64,000 nucleotides of DNA from Neomesorhizobium albiziae (GTDB lineage Bacteria; Pseudomonadota; Alphaproteobacteria; Rhizobiales; Rhizobiaceae). Each line of letters begins with the position of its first letter. The stretch's first letter is position 1. The position numbers were made by a program, and so were the translations under genes. The notes under the pieces are model-generated. The model searched no databases, was not told where the DNA came from, and was given only the letters and a program-made list of their open reading frames with translations. The DNA is taken from positions 558,001 to 622,000 of the forward strand of contig NZ_FOSL01000001.1 in assembly GCF_900114255.1 (NCBI RefSeq), read 5' to 3'. This document shows positions 20,124 through 27,885 of the stretch, in pieces.

Positions 20124-20681
20124 ATGGCTTCAACCCCACCCGTGTGCGATTTCGGCTGGCCGGCGGTCGATGCGACCCTGCCCGGCGTCGACGGCAAAAA
20201 ACACGCGATCTTCGAGCAGGCAGGGCCGAACGGCCTCGTCGTGGCCTTCATCTGCAACCATTGCCCTTATGTGAAAGCGGTGATCGCCCGCATTGTGCGC
20301 GACGCGGCAGACCTGAAGAAGGAAGGTATCGGCTTCGTCGCCATCAGTTCCAACGATGCCGGAAGCTATCCGGAGGATTCCTTCGACAACATGAAGCTTT
20401 TTGCCGCCGCGCACGGCTTCTCCTTCCCCTATCTCTACGACGAAGACCAGAAGGTCGCCGCCGCCTACGGCGCTGCCTGCACGCCGGATTTCTTCGGCTT
20501 CAACAGCGACTTCACCTTGCAGTATCGGGGCCGGCTCGATGCGTCGCGCAAGGAGGAAGGCGCCCCCAACCTTCGCCGTGATCTTTACGAAGCGATGAAA
20601 CAGGTCGCCCGCACCGGCAACGGACCGCTGGACCAGATCGCCTCGATCGGCTGTTCGATCAAATGGAAGGAAACTGTATGA
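20124..20681 (+). CDS. Thioredoxin-fold (peroxiredoxin-like) protein in the cbb operon
   Basis: A 185-residue cytosolic protein of the AhpC/TSA-like thioredoxin family. The redox motif is CNHC (in VAFICNHCPYVKAV), followed by SNDAGSYPEDSFDNM and a CTPDFFGF segment with the cis-proline area. There is no signal peptide. The ATG at 20124 follows GAGGAGG. Its stop overlaps the start of cbbZ by 4 bases, so it is translationally coupled to Calvin-cycle genes. A redox role for Calvin enzymes is possible but unproven; relatives occur in other contexts. Confidence 0.85.
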   Translation: MASTPPVCDFGWPAVDATLPGVDGKKHAIFEQAGPNGLVVAFICNHCPYVKAVIARIVRDAADLKKEGIGFVAISSNDAGSYPEDSFDNMKLFAAAHGFSFPYLYDEDQKVAAAYGAACTPDFFGFNSDFTLQYRGRLDASRKEEGAPNLRRDLYEAMKQVARTGNGPLDQIASIGCSIKWKETV

Positions 20682-21373
20682 GCGACGGCGCCATGTTGCA
20701 GATGCCCAAGGCGATCCTCTTCGATCTCGACGGCACGCTGATCGATTCGGCCCCCGATATCACCGCCGCCGTCAACGAGCTTCTGGCCGGTCGTGGCCTG
20801 CCGCCACTTTCGCTGGCGCAGGTCAAGTCGATGATCGGCAACGGCGTGGAAAAGCTGGTGGAGCGCGCCTTCGCGGCTTCCGGCACGCCGCTTTCCAATG
20901 GCGGACTAGAGGAAGCCAACCGCGAGATGGCGCCGATCTACCTCAGGCACATCACCCGGTTGACGCGGCTGCTGCCGGGTGCAGCTGAAGCGCTGGCGCA
21001 ACTGCACGTCGCCGGCGTTCGGCTGGGCGTGGCCACCAACAAACCGCAGCTCGCCACACGCGAGATCCTGCTGCATTTCGGACTGGCGGAACGGCTCGGC
21101 GCCATCGTCGGTGGCGACGCCGTCACGCGAAAAAAACCGGCGCCGGATTCGCTGTTGCTGGCACTGGAGCGGCTGGGGACCGAACCGCGAGACGCGCTGA
21201 TGGTGGGCGACAGCATTGCCGACGTGGAGGCCGCGCGCGCGGCGGACATGCCGGTAATCATCATCCGTGGCGGTTATACGAAAGTGCCGGCCGAGCAGCT
21301 TGGCGCAGATCTCGTCTGCGACAGCCTGCTGGACCTGCCGGCGGCACTCGACGGCCTGCGCAACGCCGCTTGA
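20678..21373 (+). CDS. cbbZ: Phosphoglycolate phosphatase (HAD family)
   Basis: A 231-residue haloacid-dehalogenase-fold phosphatase with motif I LFDLDGTLIDS, motif II VATNKPQ, the lysine of motif III in TRKKPAPDS and motif IV VGDSIADVEAARAA. This matches phosphoglycolate phosphatase (Gph/CbbZ), which removes the 2-phosphoglycolate made by RuBisCO oxygenation. It is the last gene of the cbb operon and overlaps the preceding gene by 4 bases. The ATG at 20678 was chosen over 20663 because of that overlap. Confidence 0.92.
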   Translation: MSDGAMLQMPKAILFDLDGTLIDSAPDITAAVNELLAGRGLPPLSLAQVKSMIGNGVEKLVERAFAASGTPLSNGGLEEANREMAPIYLRHITRLTRLLPGAAEALAQLHVAGVRLGVATNKPQLATREILLHFGLAERLGAIVGGDAVTRKKPAPDSLLLALERLGTEPRDALMVGDSIADVEAARAADMPVIIIRGGYTKVPAEQLGADLVCDSLLDLPAALDGLRNAA

Positions 21374-21430
21374 GCCACATCTACGCCTATCGGCGACTAT
21401 CCAGCCGCCGATTCATCGCGGTATTTCAAT

Positions 21431-21808
21431 TTACGGGAATTGCTTGAGATAGGCGATGACGTTGGCGAGTTCGTCGTCTTTCTTGAGGCCGGCGAACGCC
21501 ATTTTCCCGCCCTTGATCATCTCGCGCGGCGCACGCAGATACTCCGTCAGTTTGGCATCATCCCAAACGAGGCCGGCCTTGCCGGCATCAACCATGGCTT
21601 GCGAATATTTGAAATCGGCATGCGTGCCGGCAGTGCGGCCGATGACGCCCTTCAGGGACGGGCCAACCTTATTTTTGTCCTCGTCGACGACGTGGCAGGC
21701 CTTGCATTTGGCAAAGACTTTTTCTCCGGCCGCGGCGTCCTGGGCCTGCGACTGGCCGGCCCAAAGAGCGGCGATGGATATGGCGGCAAAAAATGCGGTT
21801 AAGCGCAT
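21431..21808 (-). CDS. Periplasmic class I cytochrome c
   Basis: A 125-residue cytochrome with a signal peptide (about 1-22, ending SQAQ), the haem motif CKACH near residues 30-34, GPSLKGVIGRTAGT, and the methionine-ligand area GGKMAFAGLKKDDELANVIAYLKQ. It resembles cytochrome c2/c550 and isocytochromes of methylotrophs. The ATG at 21808 follows AGAGGAAACG; the frame extends upstream without a better start. It converges on the cbb operon and lies at the edge of the quinoprotein cluster, so it may carry electrons from XoxG to the oxidase, as an inference. Confidence 0.88.
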   Translation of the reverse strand: MRLTAFFAAISIAALWAGQSQAQDAAAGEKVFAKCKACHVVDEDKNKVGPSLKGVIGRTAGTHADFKYSQAMVDAGKAGLVWDDAKLTEYLRAPREMIKGGKMAFAGLKKDDELANVIAYLKQFP

Positions 21809-22164
21809 GACGTTTCCTCTCAATCGTCTGGGTGCCCTGACGACTCCACGTATGCCGATGCATTGACCCGCCGACATGCGCTTTTATGCGGGCAAGCGGG
21901 CGGTTGGTCATGTGGGTTACCGGACCGCGGCGCCTGCATGTCGTCAGAAGCTAGACCCGGACCGCAGGAAGTCAACGGTACGAAGGGTCACACCATTGGC
22001 CATGCCGGGCATTGTTGACGGCCCCCGGACGAAACATTAGCCTTCACTCACGGGCTCTCACCGGGCACCTTGGGGACCCGCCTGTGGTCGATCGAATCCG
22101 ACGCTGCACAACGCGCATCGGAAGGTATTGAAGGTAATGCCGCCGGACGTCGAGAGGTGCTATT
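21809..22164 (+). other. Intergenic stretch without recognised gene
   Basis: These 356 bases lie between divergent genes and must contain promoters for the cytochrome c (minus) and the small-protein gene (plus). No convincing coding frame, hairpin terminator or RNA gene was seen. Confidence 0.5.
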
Positions 22165-22374
22165 ATGGACATGGTCGATCTCGTGCTGACGGTTTGCCTG
22201 CTGGCGAACCCGAGCAATTGCCGGGACGAACATCTCTATTTCGAAAGCCGCGGCTCGCTTGTTCAGTGCATGCTGCTGGCGCCCGCCGAAATCGCCAAGT
22301 GGACCGAGCAGCATCCGGGCCGCAAGGTGGTCAAGTGGAAATGTCTTTTCCCGGACAACGGACGCGACATCTGA
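22165..22374 (+). CDS. Small conserved four-cysteine protein, function unknown
   Basis: A 69-residue protein with a hydrophobic N-terminus (VDLVLTVCLLANPSNC) and four cysteines at about positions 11, 19, 35 and 60. The pattern LTVCLL...C...QCM...W..HPG..V..W.C is one I associate with small unannotated proteins of Hyphomicrobiales, though I cannot name a family. The cysteines could form two disulfides in the periplasm or bind a metal. It precedes the ABC operon by 43 bases and may be cotranscribed. Confidence 0.6.
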   Translation: MDMVDLVLTVCLLANPSNCRDEHLYFESRGSLVQCMLLAPAEIAKWTEQHPGRKVVKWKCLFPDNGRDI

Positions 22375-22417
22375 CAGGCAATTCGGCCCCAGCCTCGTCT
22401 TGGGAGGAGACACGAAA

Positions 22418-23413
22418 ATGACTGTATCGAGGCGCCAGGCGCTTGGCATTATTGCAGTAGGAACTGCAGGCGCCATGTTGGCCAATGCCAGCCGTGCCCA
22501 AGCAGCCACCGGCAAGGCGCGCATCGGCGTGTTGAAGTTCGGCACGGTGAGCTGGGAACTCGACACGCTGAAACACCACGGGTTCGACACCGCAAACGGC
22601 CTGGACCTCGAAGTCGTCTATTTCGCCGGCGAGGACGCCACCAATGTCGCCATGCTGGCCGGTGACATCGACATCATCGTGTCGGACTGGCTGTGGGTTT
22701 CACGCCAGCGCAGCGAGGGCAGCGACGTGACCCTGGCGCCCTACTCCACCGCAGTCGGGGCAATCATGGTGAAACAGGAATCGCCGGTCAAAACCATCGC
22801 CGACCTCAAGGGAAAGAAGATCGGCGTCACCGGCGGACCGCTCGACAAGAGCTGGCTGTTGATTCAAGCTCTCACCAAACGCGACCATAGCTTTGATCTT
22901 GTTGCGGAAAACGAGATTGTTTTTGGCGCGCCGCCGCTCATGTCGGAAAAGGCGATGGAAGGCGAGCTCGATGCGGTCCTGAACTTCTGGCATTTCTGCG
23001 CGCGGCTGGAAGCCAACGGTTTTCGCCGCGTGGTGGGCGCTAACGACGCCGCCCGGGCGCTTGGCGCAACAGGCGACGTGTCAGCGCTCGGCTACGTCTT
23101 TCACGAGAAATGGGCGGCCGACAACCCCGACACGGCCATGGGTTTCGTCAAAGCCTCGGCGGCGGCGAAAGAACTGCTGGCCAGATCGGACGAAGAATGG
23201 CAACGCCTCTCGCCGACGATGCGCGCCGAAGGCAGGGAGCTTGAAGTCCTGCGCGACCGCTACCGCGAAGGCATTCCCAAGCGGCCGGTCGCCGACGAAC
23301 AGGCCGACGCCGCGAAGCTTTATAGCGTCCTCGCCGAAGTCGGCGGCGAGAAGCTGGTCGGCAAGGCAATGGAAATGGCGCCCGGCACCTTCTGGCCGGA
23401 ACTGCTGAGATGA
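22418..23413 (+). CDS. Nitrate/taurine-type ABC substrate-binding protein of the quinoprotein cluster
   Basis: A 331-residue binding protein of the NMT1/SsuA-like class. The N-terminus TVSRRQALGIIAVGTAG carries a twin-arginine-like signal, with cleavage near residue 28 (SRAQAA). Later it has VYFAGEDATNVAMLAGDIDIIVSDW and VTGGPLDKSW, typical of the family. GGGAGGA lies just upstream of the ATG at 22418. It overlaps the permease gene by 4 bases. The ligand is unknown; position before quinoprotein relay genes suggests a PQQ- or metal-related compound. Confidence 0.83.
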   Translation: MTVSRRQALGIIAVGTAGAMLANASRAQAATGKARIGVLKFGTVSWELDTLKHHGFDTANGLDLEVVYFAGEDATNVAMLAGDIDIIVSDWLWVSRQRSEGSDVTLAPYSTAVGAIMVKQESPVKTIADLKGKKIGVTGGPLDKSWLLIQALTKRDHSFDLVAENEIVFGAPPLMSEKAMEGELDAVLNFWHFCARLEANGFRRVVGANDAARALGATGDVSALGYVFHEKWAADNPDTAMGFVKASAAAKELLARSDEEWQRLSPTMRAEGRELEVLRDRYREGIPKRPVADEQADAAKLYSVLAEVGGEKLVGKAMEMAPGTFWPELLR

Positions 23414-24216
23414 ACGAGCAAGGCGACGCCGAAACCGCAGGTCGCTTGAGATCGGGGCTCGGTCCTGCCCTGCCCGCGGTGACGGTCATCCTGTCGCTCG
23501 CCGGGCTGCTCGCTGTCTGGAGCCTCGTGGCCGCGATCTGGCCGAGCCGCGCCTTCCCGCCGCCGGGCGCGGTCTGGCAGGAATTGCTGGAGGACACCGC
23601 CAGCGGCGAACTTCCCTATCATCTCGGCGTCACGCTCGCCCGCGTCGCAGCATCATTCGTGGTGGCGATGGTGTTCGGCTCGGCGATCGGCATCCTGCTT
23701 GGCAGCTATCGGCGCGCCGACAGCTTCTTCAATCCATGGGTCGTGCTTTTCCTCAACCTGCCGGCATTGGTGATCATCGTTCTTGCCTATATCTGGTTCG
23801 GCCTCAACGAGGCGGCGGCGATCGGCGCGGTCGCCGTCAACAAGATCCCCAATGTCGTTGTCACCATGCGCGAGGGCGCTCGCGCCTTCGATCCGCGTTA
23901 CGCCGAAATGGCGGCGGTCTATCGCTTCAGCCCCATCGACCGGCTACGCCATATTGTGCTGCCGCAGTTGCAACCCTATTTCGCCGCTGCGTCGCGCACC
24001 GGCATCGCGCTGATCTGGAAGATCGTGCTGGTGGTGGAACTGCTCGGCCGTTCCAACGGTGTCGGCTTTCAGATCTATCTTTATTTCCAGCTTTTCGACG
24101 TCGCCGCCATCCTTGCCTACACGCTGGCCTTCGTCGCCGTGATGCTGGTCATCGAACTCCTTCTGGTGCAGCCCTTTGAACGACATGCAACCCGTTGGCG
24201 CCGGCGTCCCGCTTAG
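23410..24216 (+). CDS. ABC transporter permease (nitrate/taurine type)
   Basis: A 268-residue membrane protein with about six hydrophobic segments and the cytoplasmic EAA-type loop (VYRFSPIDRLRHIVLPQLQPY) that contacts the ATPase, as in SsuC/TauC permeases. It overlaps the binding protein by 4 bases and extends past the start of the ATPase gene. It should form a homodimeric channel with the next protein. The transported compound is not known. Confidence 0.87.
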   Translation: MNEQGDAETAGRLRSGLGPALPAVTVILSLAGLLAVWSLVAAIWPSRAFPPPGAVWQELLEDTASGELPYHLGVTLARVAASFVVAMVFGSAIGILLGSYRRADSFFNPWVVLFLNLPALVIIVLAYIWFGLNEAAAIGAVAVNKIPNVVVTMREGARAFDPRYAEMAAVYRFSPIDRLRHIVLPQLQPYFAAASRTGIALIWKIVLVVELLGRSNGVGFQIYLYFQLFDVAAILAYTLAFVAVMLVIELLLVQPFERHATRWRRRPA

Positions 24217-24928
24217 GGTCGACATCGCCGAAAAGACTTTCAAATCCGCGGAAGGCGTCCAGGTAACGGCGCTGAAGGAGCTTGCGTTCGAAGTGCGGCA
24301 AGGCGAATTCGCCTGCCTGCTCGGGCCATCCGGCTGCGGCAAGACGACGACGCTGCGCATCCTGCTCGGTCTCGACCGCGATTTTCGCGGGTCCTTCCAG
24401 ATACCGGGCGCCGGCGACGGCAACCGCACCGCCGCAGTGTTCCAGGAGCCGACGCTTCTGCCCTGGCGTACGGTCGAGCAGAATGTCCGGCTGGCGCTGC
24501 CCAAGGCGATGCGCGACGCCGACCTCGACAGGCTGTTCAAGACCCTCGGTCTCGCCGACATGCGCACATTGTTCCCCTCCGAACTGTCGCTCGGGCTGGC
24601 ACGGCGGGCAGCGCTTGCGCGCGCCTTCGCCACCGAGCCGGCCGTGCTGTTCCTCGACGAACCGTTCGTCTCTCTTGACGAGCAGACGGCCGAGAGGCTG
24701 CGTCATCTGCTTTTGAGCGTCTGGTCGGCGCGCCCCACGACAGCCCTGATGGTGACGCACAACCTGCGCGAGGCGCTGATGCTGTCCGACCGCATCATCG
24801 TCCTGTCACCCCGGCCGGCGCACGTGGTCGGCTATTTCGATGTCAGGCTGCCAAGGCACAACCGCAATCCACAGGTGATGGAAGACCTGCTGCGCTCGTT
24901 CCACCAGAAATTTCCTGGCGCGGTGTGA
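24185..24928 (+). CDS. ABC transporter ATP-binding protein with atypical signature motif
   Basis: A 247-residue ABC ATPase: Walker A GPSGCGKTTT, Q-loop VFQEPTLLPW, Walker B AVLFLDEPF and switch histidine in MVTHNLREA. The signature reads ELSLGLARR instead of LSGG, replacing the second signature residue pair's first glycine with leucine, which is unusual for a working importer ATPase. The frame also has a TTG start at 24176; the ATG at 24185 is preferred and still lies inside the end of the permease gene. It is the energy-coupling subunit of the transporter. Confidence 0.85.
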   Translation: MQPVGAGVPLRVDIAEKTFKSAEGVQVTALKELAFEVRQGEFACLLGPSGCGKTTTLRILLGLDRDFRGSFQIPGAGDGNRTAAVFQEPTLLPWRTVEQNVRLALPKAMRDADLDRLFKTLGLADMRTLFPSELSLGLARRAALARAFATEPAVLFLDEPFVSLDEQTAERLRHLLLSVWSARPTTALMVTHNLREALMLSDRIIVLSPRPAHVVGYFDVRLPRHNRNPQVMEDLLRSFHQKFPGAV

Positions 24929-24943
24929 GACGGGAGCAAAGCC

Positions 24944-25912
24944 ATGCCGACCGATCTCTTTCGCCGCAGATTTGTCCAGGGTTTTGCCTGTTTGGGTGTC
25001 GGCGCAGCGCTGCCCTGCTGCCTGAACCATACCGCCTTTGCCGCCGATGCCGGCAAAAAGCTCGCGTTGAAAGGGGTAGCCGACGGCGTCTACGCTTTCG
25101 GTGGCGTCAACGATTTGATGACGCAAGCCAACCAGGGCGCGATCTGCAATCTTGGACTGGTGATCGGCAACGAGGCGGCAGCCGCGATCGACAGCGGCGG
25201 CTCCATGATCGAGGCGCGCGCCTTCATTTCAGCGATCAAGGAAACGACCGACAGACCGGTTCGCTACCTCATCAACACCCATATGCATCCCGACCATATT
25301 TTCGGCAATGCCGCCTTTCGCGATATCGGCGCAAAAATCATCGGCCATCGCAATCTGCCCCGCGCACTCGCTGCCCGAGGCGATTTCTACCTGCAGAGCT
25401 ATCGCAGCCAGATCGGCGACGCGCTGATGAAGGACATCGAGATCGTACTCCCCGAGCAAACTGTGGACGACCGGCTGGAACTCGATCTCGGCGGCCGCAC
25501 GCTGGAACTGCGTGCCTGGAAGGCTGCCCATACCGACAACGATCTCACCGCTTACGACGCTGCGACAAAAACCTTCTTCACAGGCGATCTCGCGTTCCTC
25601 GGCCACCTGCCAACGCTCGACGGTTCGCTGCTCGGCTGGATGCGGCAGCTTGACGAACTGGCTGCCGTCGACGCCGCTGTAGCCGTGCCCGGCCATGGGC
25701 CAGTGCCGTCGGCCTGGCCGGAGGCGCTGGATGCCGAGCGGCGCTATTTCGACGTGCTGGCCGGCGACCTGCGCAAGGCAATCGCCGATGGCGTGCCACT
25801 CGACAAGGCGGTTGAGACGGCAGCCCAGACCGAGCGCGGCAACTGGGCGCTGTTCGACGACTACAACGGGCGCAACGCCACCGCCGCCTATGCCGAACTG
25901 GAGTGGGAATAG
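24944..25912 (+). CDS. Quinoprotein relay system zinc metallohydrolase 1
   Basis: A 322-residue secreted metallo-beta-lactamase-fold protein. The N-terminus (PTDLFRRRFVQGFACLGVGAAL) resembles a Tat or Sec signal with cleavage near residue 30. The zinc motif is His113-x-His115-x-Asp117-His118, and later ligands are AAHTDND, FTGDLAF and PGHGP. Proteins of this family co-occur with PQQ dehydrogenases and SoxYZ-like carriers in the so-called quinoprotein relay. The next gene encodes that carrier. The substrate is not established. Confidence 0.86.
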   Translation: MPTDLFRRRFVQGFACLGVGAALPCCLNHTAFAADAGKKLALKGVADGVYAFGGVNDLMTQANQGAICNLGLVIGNEAAAAIDSGGSMIEARAFISAIKETTDRPVRYLINTHMHPDHIFGNAAFRDIGAKIIGHRNLPRALAARGDFYLQSYRSQIGDALMKDIEIVLPEQTVDDRLELDLGGRTLELRAWKAAHTDNDLTAYDAATKTFFTGDLAFLGHLPTLDGSLLGWMRQLDELAAVDAAVAVPGHGPVPSAWPEALDAERRYFDVLAGDLRKAIADGVPLDKAVETAAQTERGNWALFDDYNGRNATAAYAELEWE

Positions 25913-26008
25913 AGCTCAGACAGCTTCACGAGAGCGTAATTTGCCAAGTTTTCCCCGAAGGAATATGAATCATGCTGCCTGGGCACCACCTTTGTCAGCG
26001 GTGGAGGC

Positions 26009-26875
26009 ATGATCATGCAGAGCTACACGCTCACCAATCGGCGTCGGCGTTCGCCGGCATCTCTCCTTTTTGCCTTTGTGATCGCTGTTTTTGCGATGCT
26101 CGGCGGTCTGACGAATATGGCCGGCGCACAGCAGACGATGGCGTCGTCGGACAAGATCTGGGGCGAGATCAAAGGCGATTTCTTTGGCGATCGCCAGATC
26201 GTCTCGGATACCGGCCTGGTAAGGATTGAAGCGCCGAAGCGCGCTCAGGACGCCGCACTCGTACCCGTCGACATCTATATCGATCCGGCCAAGGCGCCCG
26301 AAGGCGTCAAGGCGGTGACATTGATTATCGACGTCAATCCCGCGCCGTTGGCGGCGACCTTCACGCTTGGCAAGGATGCCGGCGTTACGCACATTTCGAC
26401 GCGCGTACGCGTCAACGATTATTCCTGGCTGCGCGCCATCGCCGAGACCGGGAGCGGCCAGCTCCATATGTCGCAAACCTTCGTCAAGGCGTCGGGCGGC
26501 TGCTCGGCGCCGGCGGTGAAAAACACCGACGAAGCGATGGCCTCTATGGGCAAGATGAAGCTCAAGCAGTTCGCCGAACCGCAGATGAGCAAGGTGCAGG
26601 AGTTGCAGTTGATGATCCGCCACCCCAACAATTCCGGGTTCCAGCGCGATCCGATCACCCAGTACTTCATCCCCGCGCATTTCGTCCAGAAACTGTCGAT
26701 CTCGCAGGACGACCAGCTGATCCTCGCCATGGAGGGCGGCATCTCTATCTCCGAAGATCCCAATTTCCGCTTCGATTTCAAGGCGCACGGCACCGGCGAG
26801 ATCAAGGTCGAGGCGGCAGACACCGACGGCAAGGTGTTCCAGGATCAATGGCCGCTGGAGGCGACGGGCCTCTGA
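26009..26875 (+). CDS. Quinoprotein dehydrogenase-associated SoxYZ-like carrier
   Basis: A 288-residue secreted protein with a signal peptide to about residue 43 (ending AGAQ). The N-terminal domain resembles SoxY and has a GGC motif with Cys165 in ASGGCSAPAV, the position where SoxY carries its substrate covalently. The C-terminal part (HPNNSGFQRDPITQYFIPAHF) resembles SoxZ. It follows the zinc metallohydrolase, the usual pairing. In sulfur oxidisers SoxYZ carries thiosulfate; here a carrier role linked to XoxF is inferred. The start could be ATG 26009 or the ATG at 26015. Confidence 0.86.
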   Translation: MIMQSYTLTNRRRRSPASLLFAFVIAVFAMLGGLTNMAGAQQTMASSDKIWGEIKGDFFGDRQIVSDTGLVRIEAPKRAQDAALVPVDIYIDPAKAPEGVKAVTLIIDVNPAPLAATFTLGKDAGVTHISTRVRVNDYSWLRAIAETGSGQLHMSQTFVKASGGCSAPAVKNTDEAMASMGKMKLKQFAEPQMSKVQELQLMIRHPNNSGFQRDPITQYFIPAHFVQKLSISQDDQLILAMEGGISISEDPNFRFDFKAHGTGEIKVEAADTDGKVFQDQWPLEATGL

Positions 26876-27229
26876 TCAGAAACAGCGGATCTCGGCTTCG
26901 GCCTGGGCGCGCTTTAACTCCGTGCCGGCGGCCTTGGCTGGCGCGCTTTCGCGAAAAAGCCCGCTCGCCTCGCCTGTGGTTTGCGACATGCGCTTGAATG
27001 TCTCGGCGGTGACGTAATGCTCATAGGGCACGATCGATGCGATGACGTCGATCGAGCATGAGCAGCGTTCAAGCGCGTCGCGCGTCTGGCCGTTGGAGCG
27101 CATGCAGCCGAGTACATATTCGGCGAGCGCTTCGGTCGGATAGCCGCTCGCGGCAGATGCCGGAGCCGGCACGGTCAGCGGGGTGGCCACCGCCAATCCC
27201 AGGATCGTCAATGCAGCCGGTCCTTTCAT
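26876..27229 (-). CDS. Small secreted cysteine-containing protein next to xoxF
   Basis: A 117-residue protein with a signal peptide (about 1-27, ending ASA). The mature part has CMRSNGQTRDALERCSCSIDVIAS and a terminal EIRCF, giving four cysteines. I recall similar small proteins near methanol dehydrogenase or PQQ genes of methylotrophs, but I know of no assigned function. It diverges from xoxF across a 656-base regulatory region and its stop abuts that of the SoxYZ-like gene. A periplasmic accessory role is a guess. Confidence 0.7.
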   Translation of the reverse strand: MKGPAALTILGLAVATPLTVPAPASAASGYPTEALAEYVLGCMRSNGQTRDALERCSCSIDVIASIVPYEHYVTAETFKRMSQTTGEASGLFRESAPAKAAGTELKRAQAEAEIRCF

Positions 27230-27885
27230 GGTCGCAAACTCCGTTTCGGCCGAGTTGGCGACAAACCGGCGGCGCAGTCAACTTGTCATATAGGACCAAA
27301 GGAGGATGGTGCGCAGCAGCGTCCAAGCAGTGGTTCGGGCGCCTATCGCAGTCATGTTTTCTAGGTGGGGATCTCGCCCGTGAGGAACGCTGTACAGGCG
27401 CTTTCCACAATCGTCATGTCGCTTGCGAGAACAGGGGCCACCGATATCGAAGTAGCAAATTAAATAGAAATATTAATTGCTTGAAATATGAAAAATGTAC
27501 GGAAAATGTATAATGAAACCCATCCATCCTACAAAAATGAGGCATCTGGAAAGTAGTTAAGCTGTAAGTTAATTGATTTCTTCTGTCATATTGCGATGCA
27601 AAATATCCTATATTGCGGCGCACAAGAAAATGGCCGTTTTTTCTTGCGCCTCGGTTTTTAATAACATAGCCTTTCGCTGTTTCCGGCTTCAAAGGGCGTC
27701 ACCGTCATAGGGAGCGGCGACCGTCTTTCGTAGGCCAAGTGGGGTGGGCAGTAATGGTGCCCTCTGCTCATCTGGCTTAGGTCGTGACACGCTGCCGGAA
27801 ATACTTCCCACCACATGAATCGCTTGGGCAAGCCCTGGTGGGCTCAACGGTCGATTCCTGATTGTGAACCCCGGGAGGATATCGA
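27230..27885 (+). promoter_or_regulatory. Long AT-rich regulatory region and leader of xoxF
   Basis: This 656-base gap lies between the divergent small secreted protein and xoxF. The segment 27455-27670 is markedly AT-rich against the GC-rich genome. It contains a perfect TATAAT at 27509-27514, although no good -35 box stands at the usual distance. A terminator-like hairpin sits at 27617-27650. The last 230 bases before the ATG are GC-rich again and end with a strong GGGAGGA ribosome site. No coding frame with family features was found. Confidence 0.6.
27617..27659 (+). terminator. Terminator-like hairpin in the xoxF leader
   Basis: The arms GGCGC plus AAGAAAA (27617-27630, with a two-base bulge) pair with TTTTCTT plus GCGCC (27639-27650). 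A T-rich tract (GGTTTTTA) follows at 27654-27660, so it is oriented for the plus strand. No plus-strand gene lies just upstream, so it may end a leader or small RNA, or act as an attenuator for xoxF. Confidence 0.6.
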
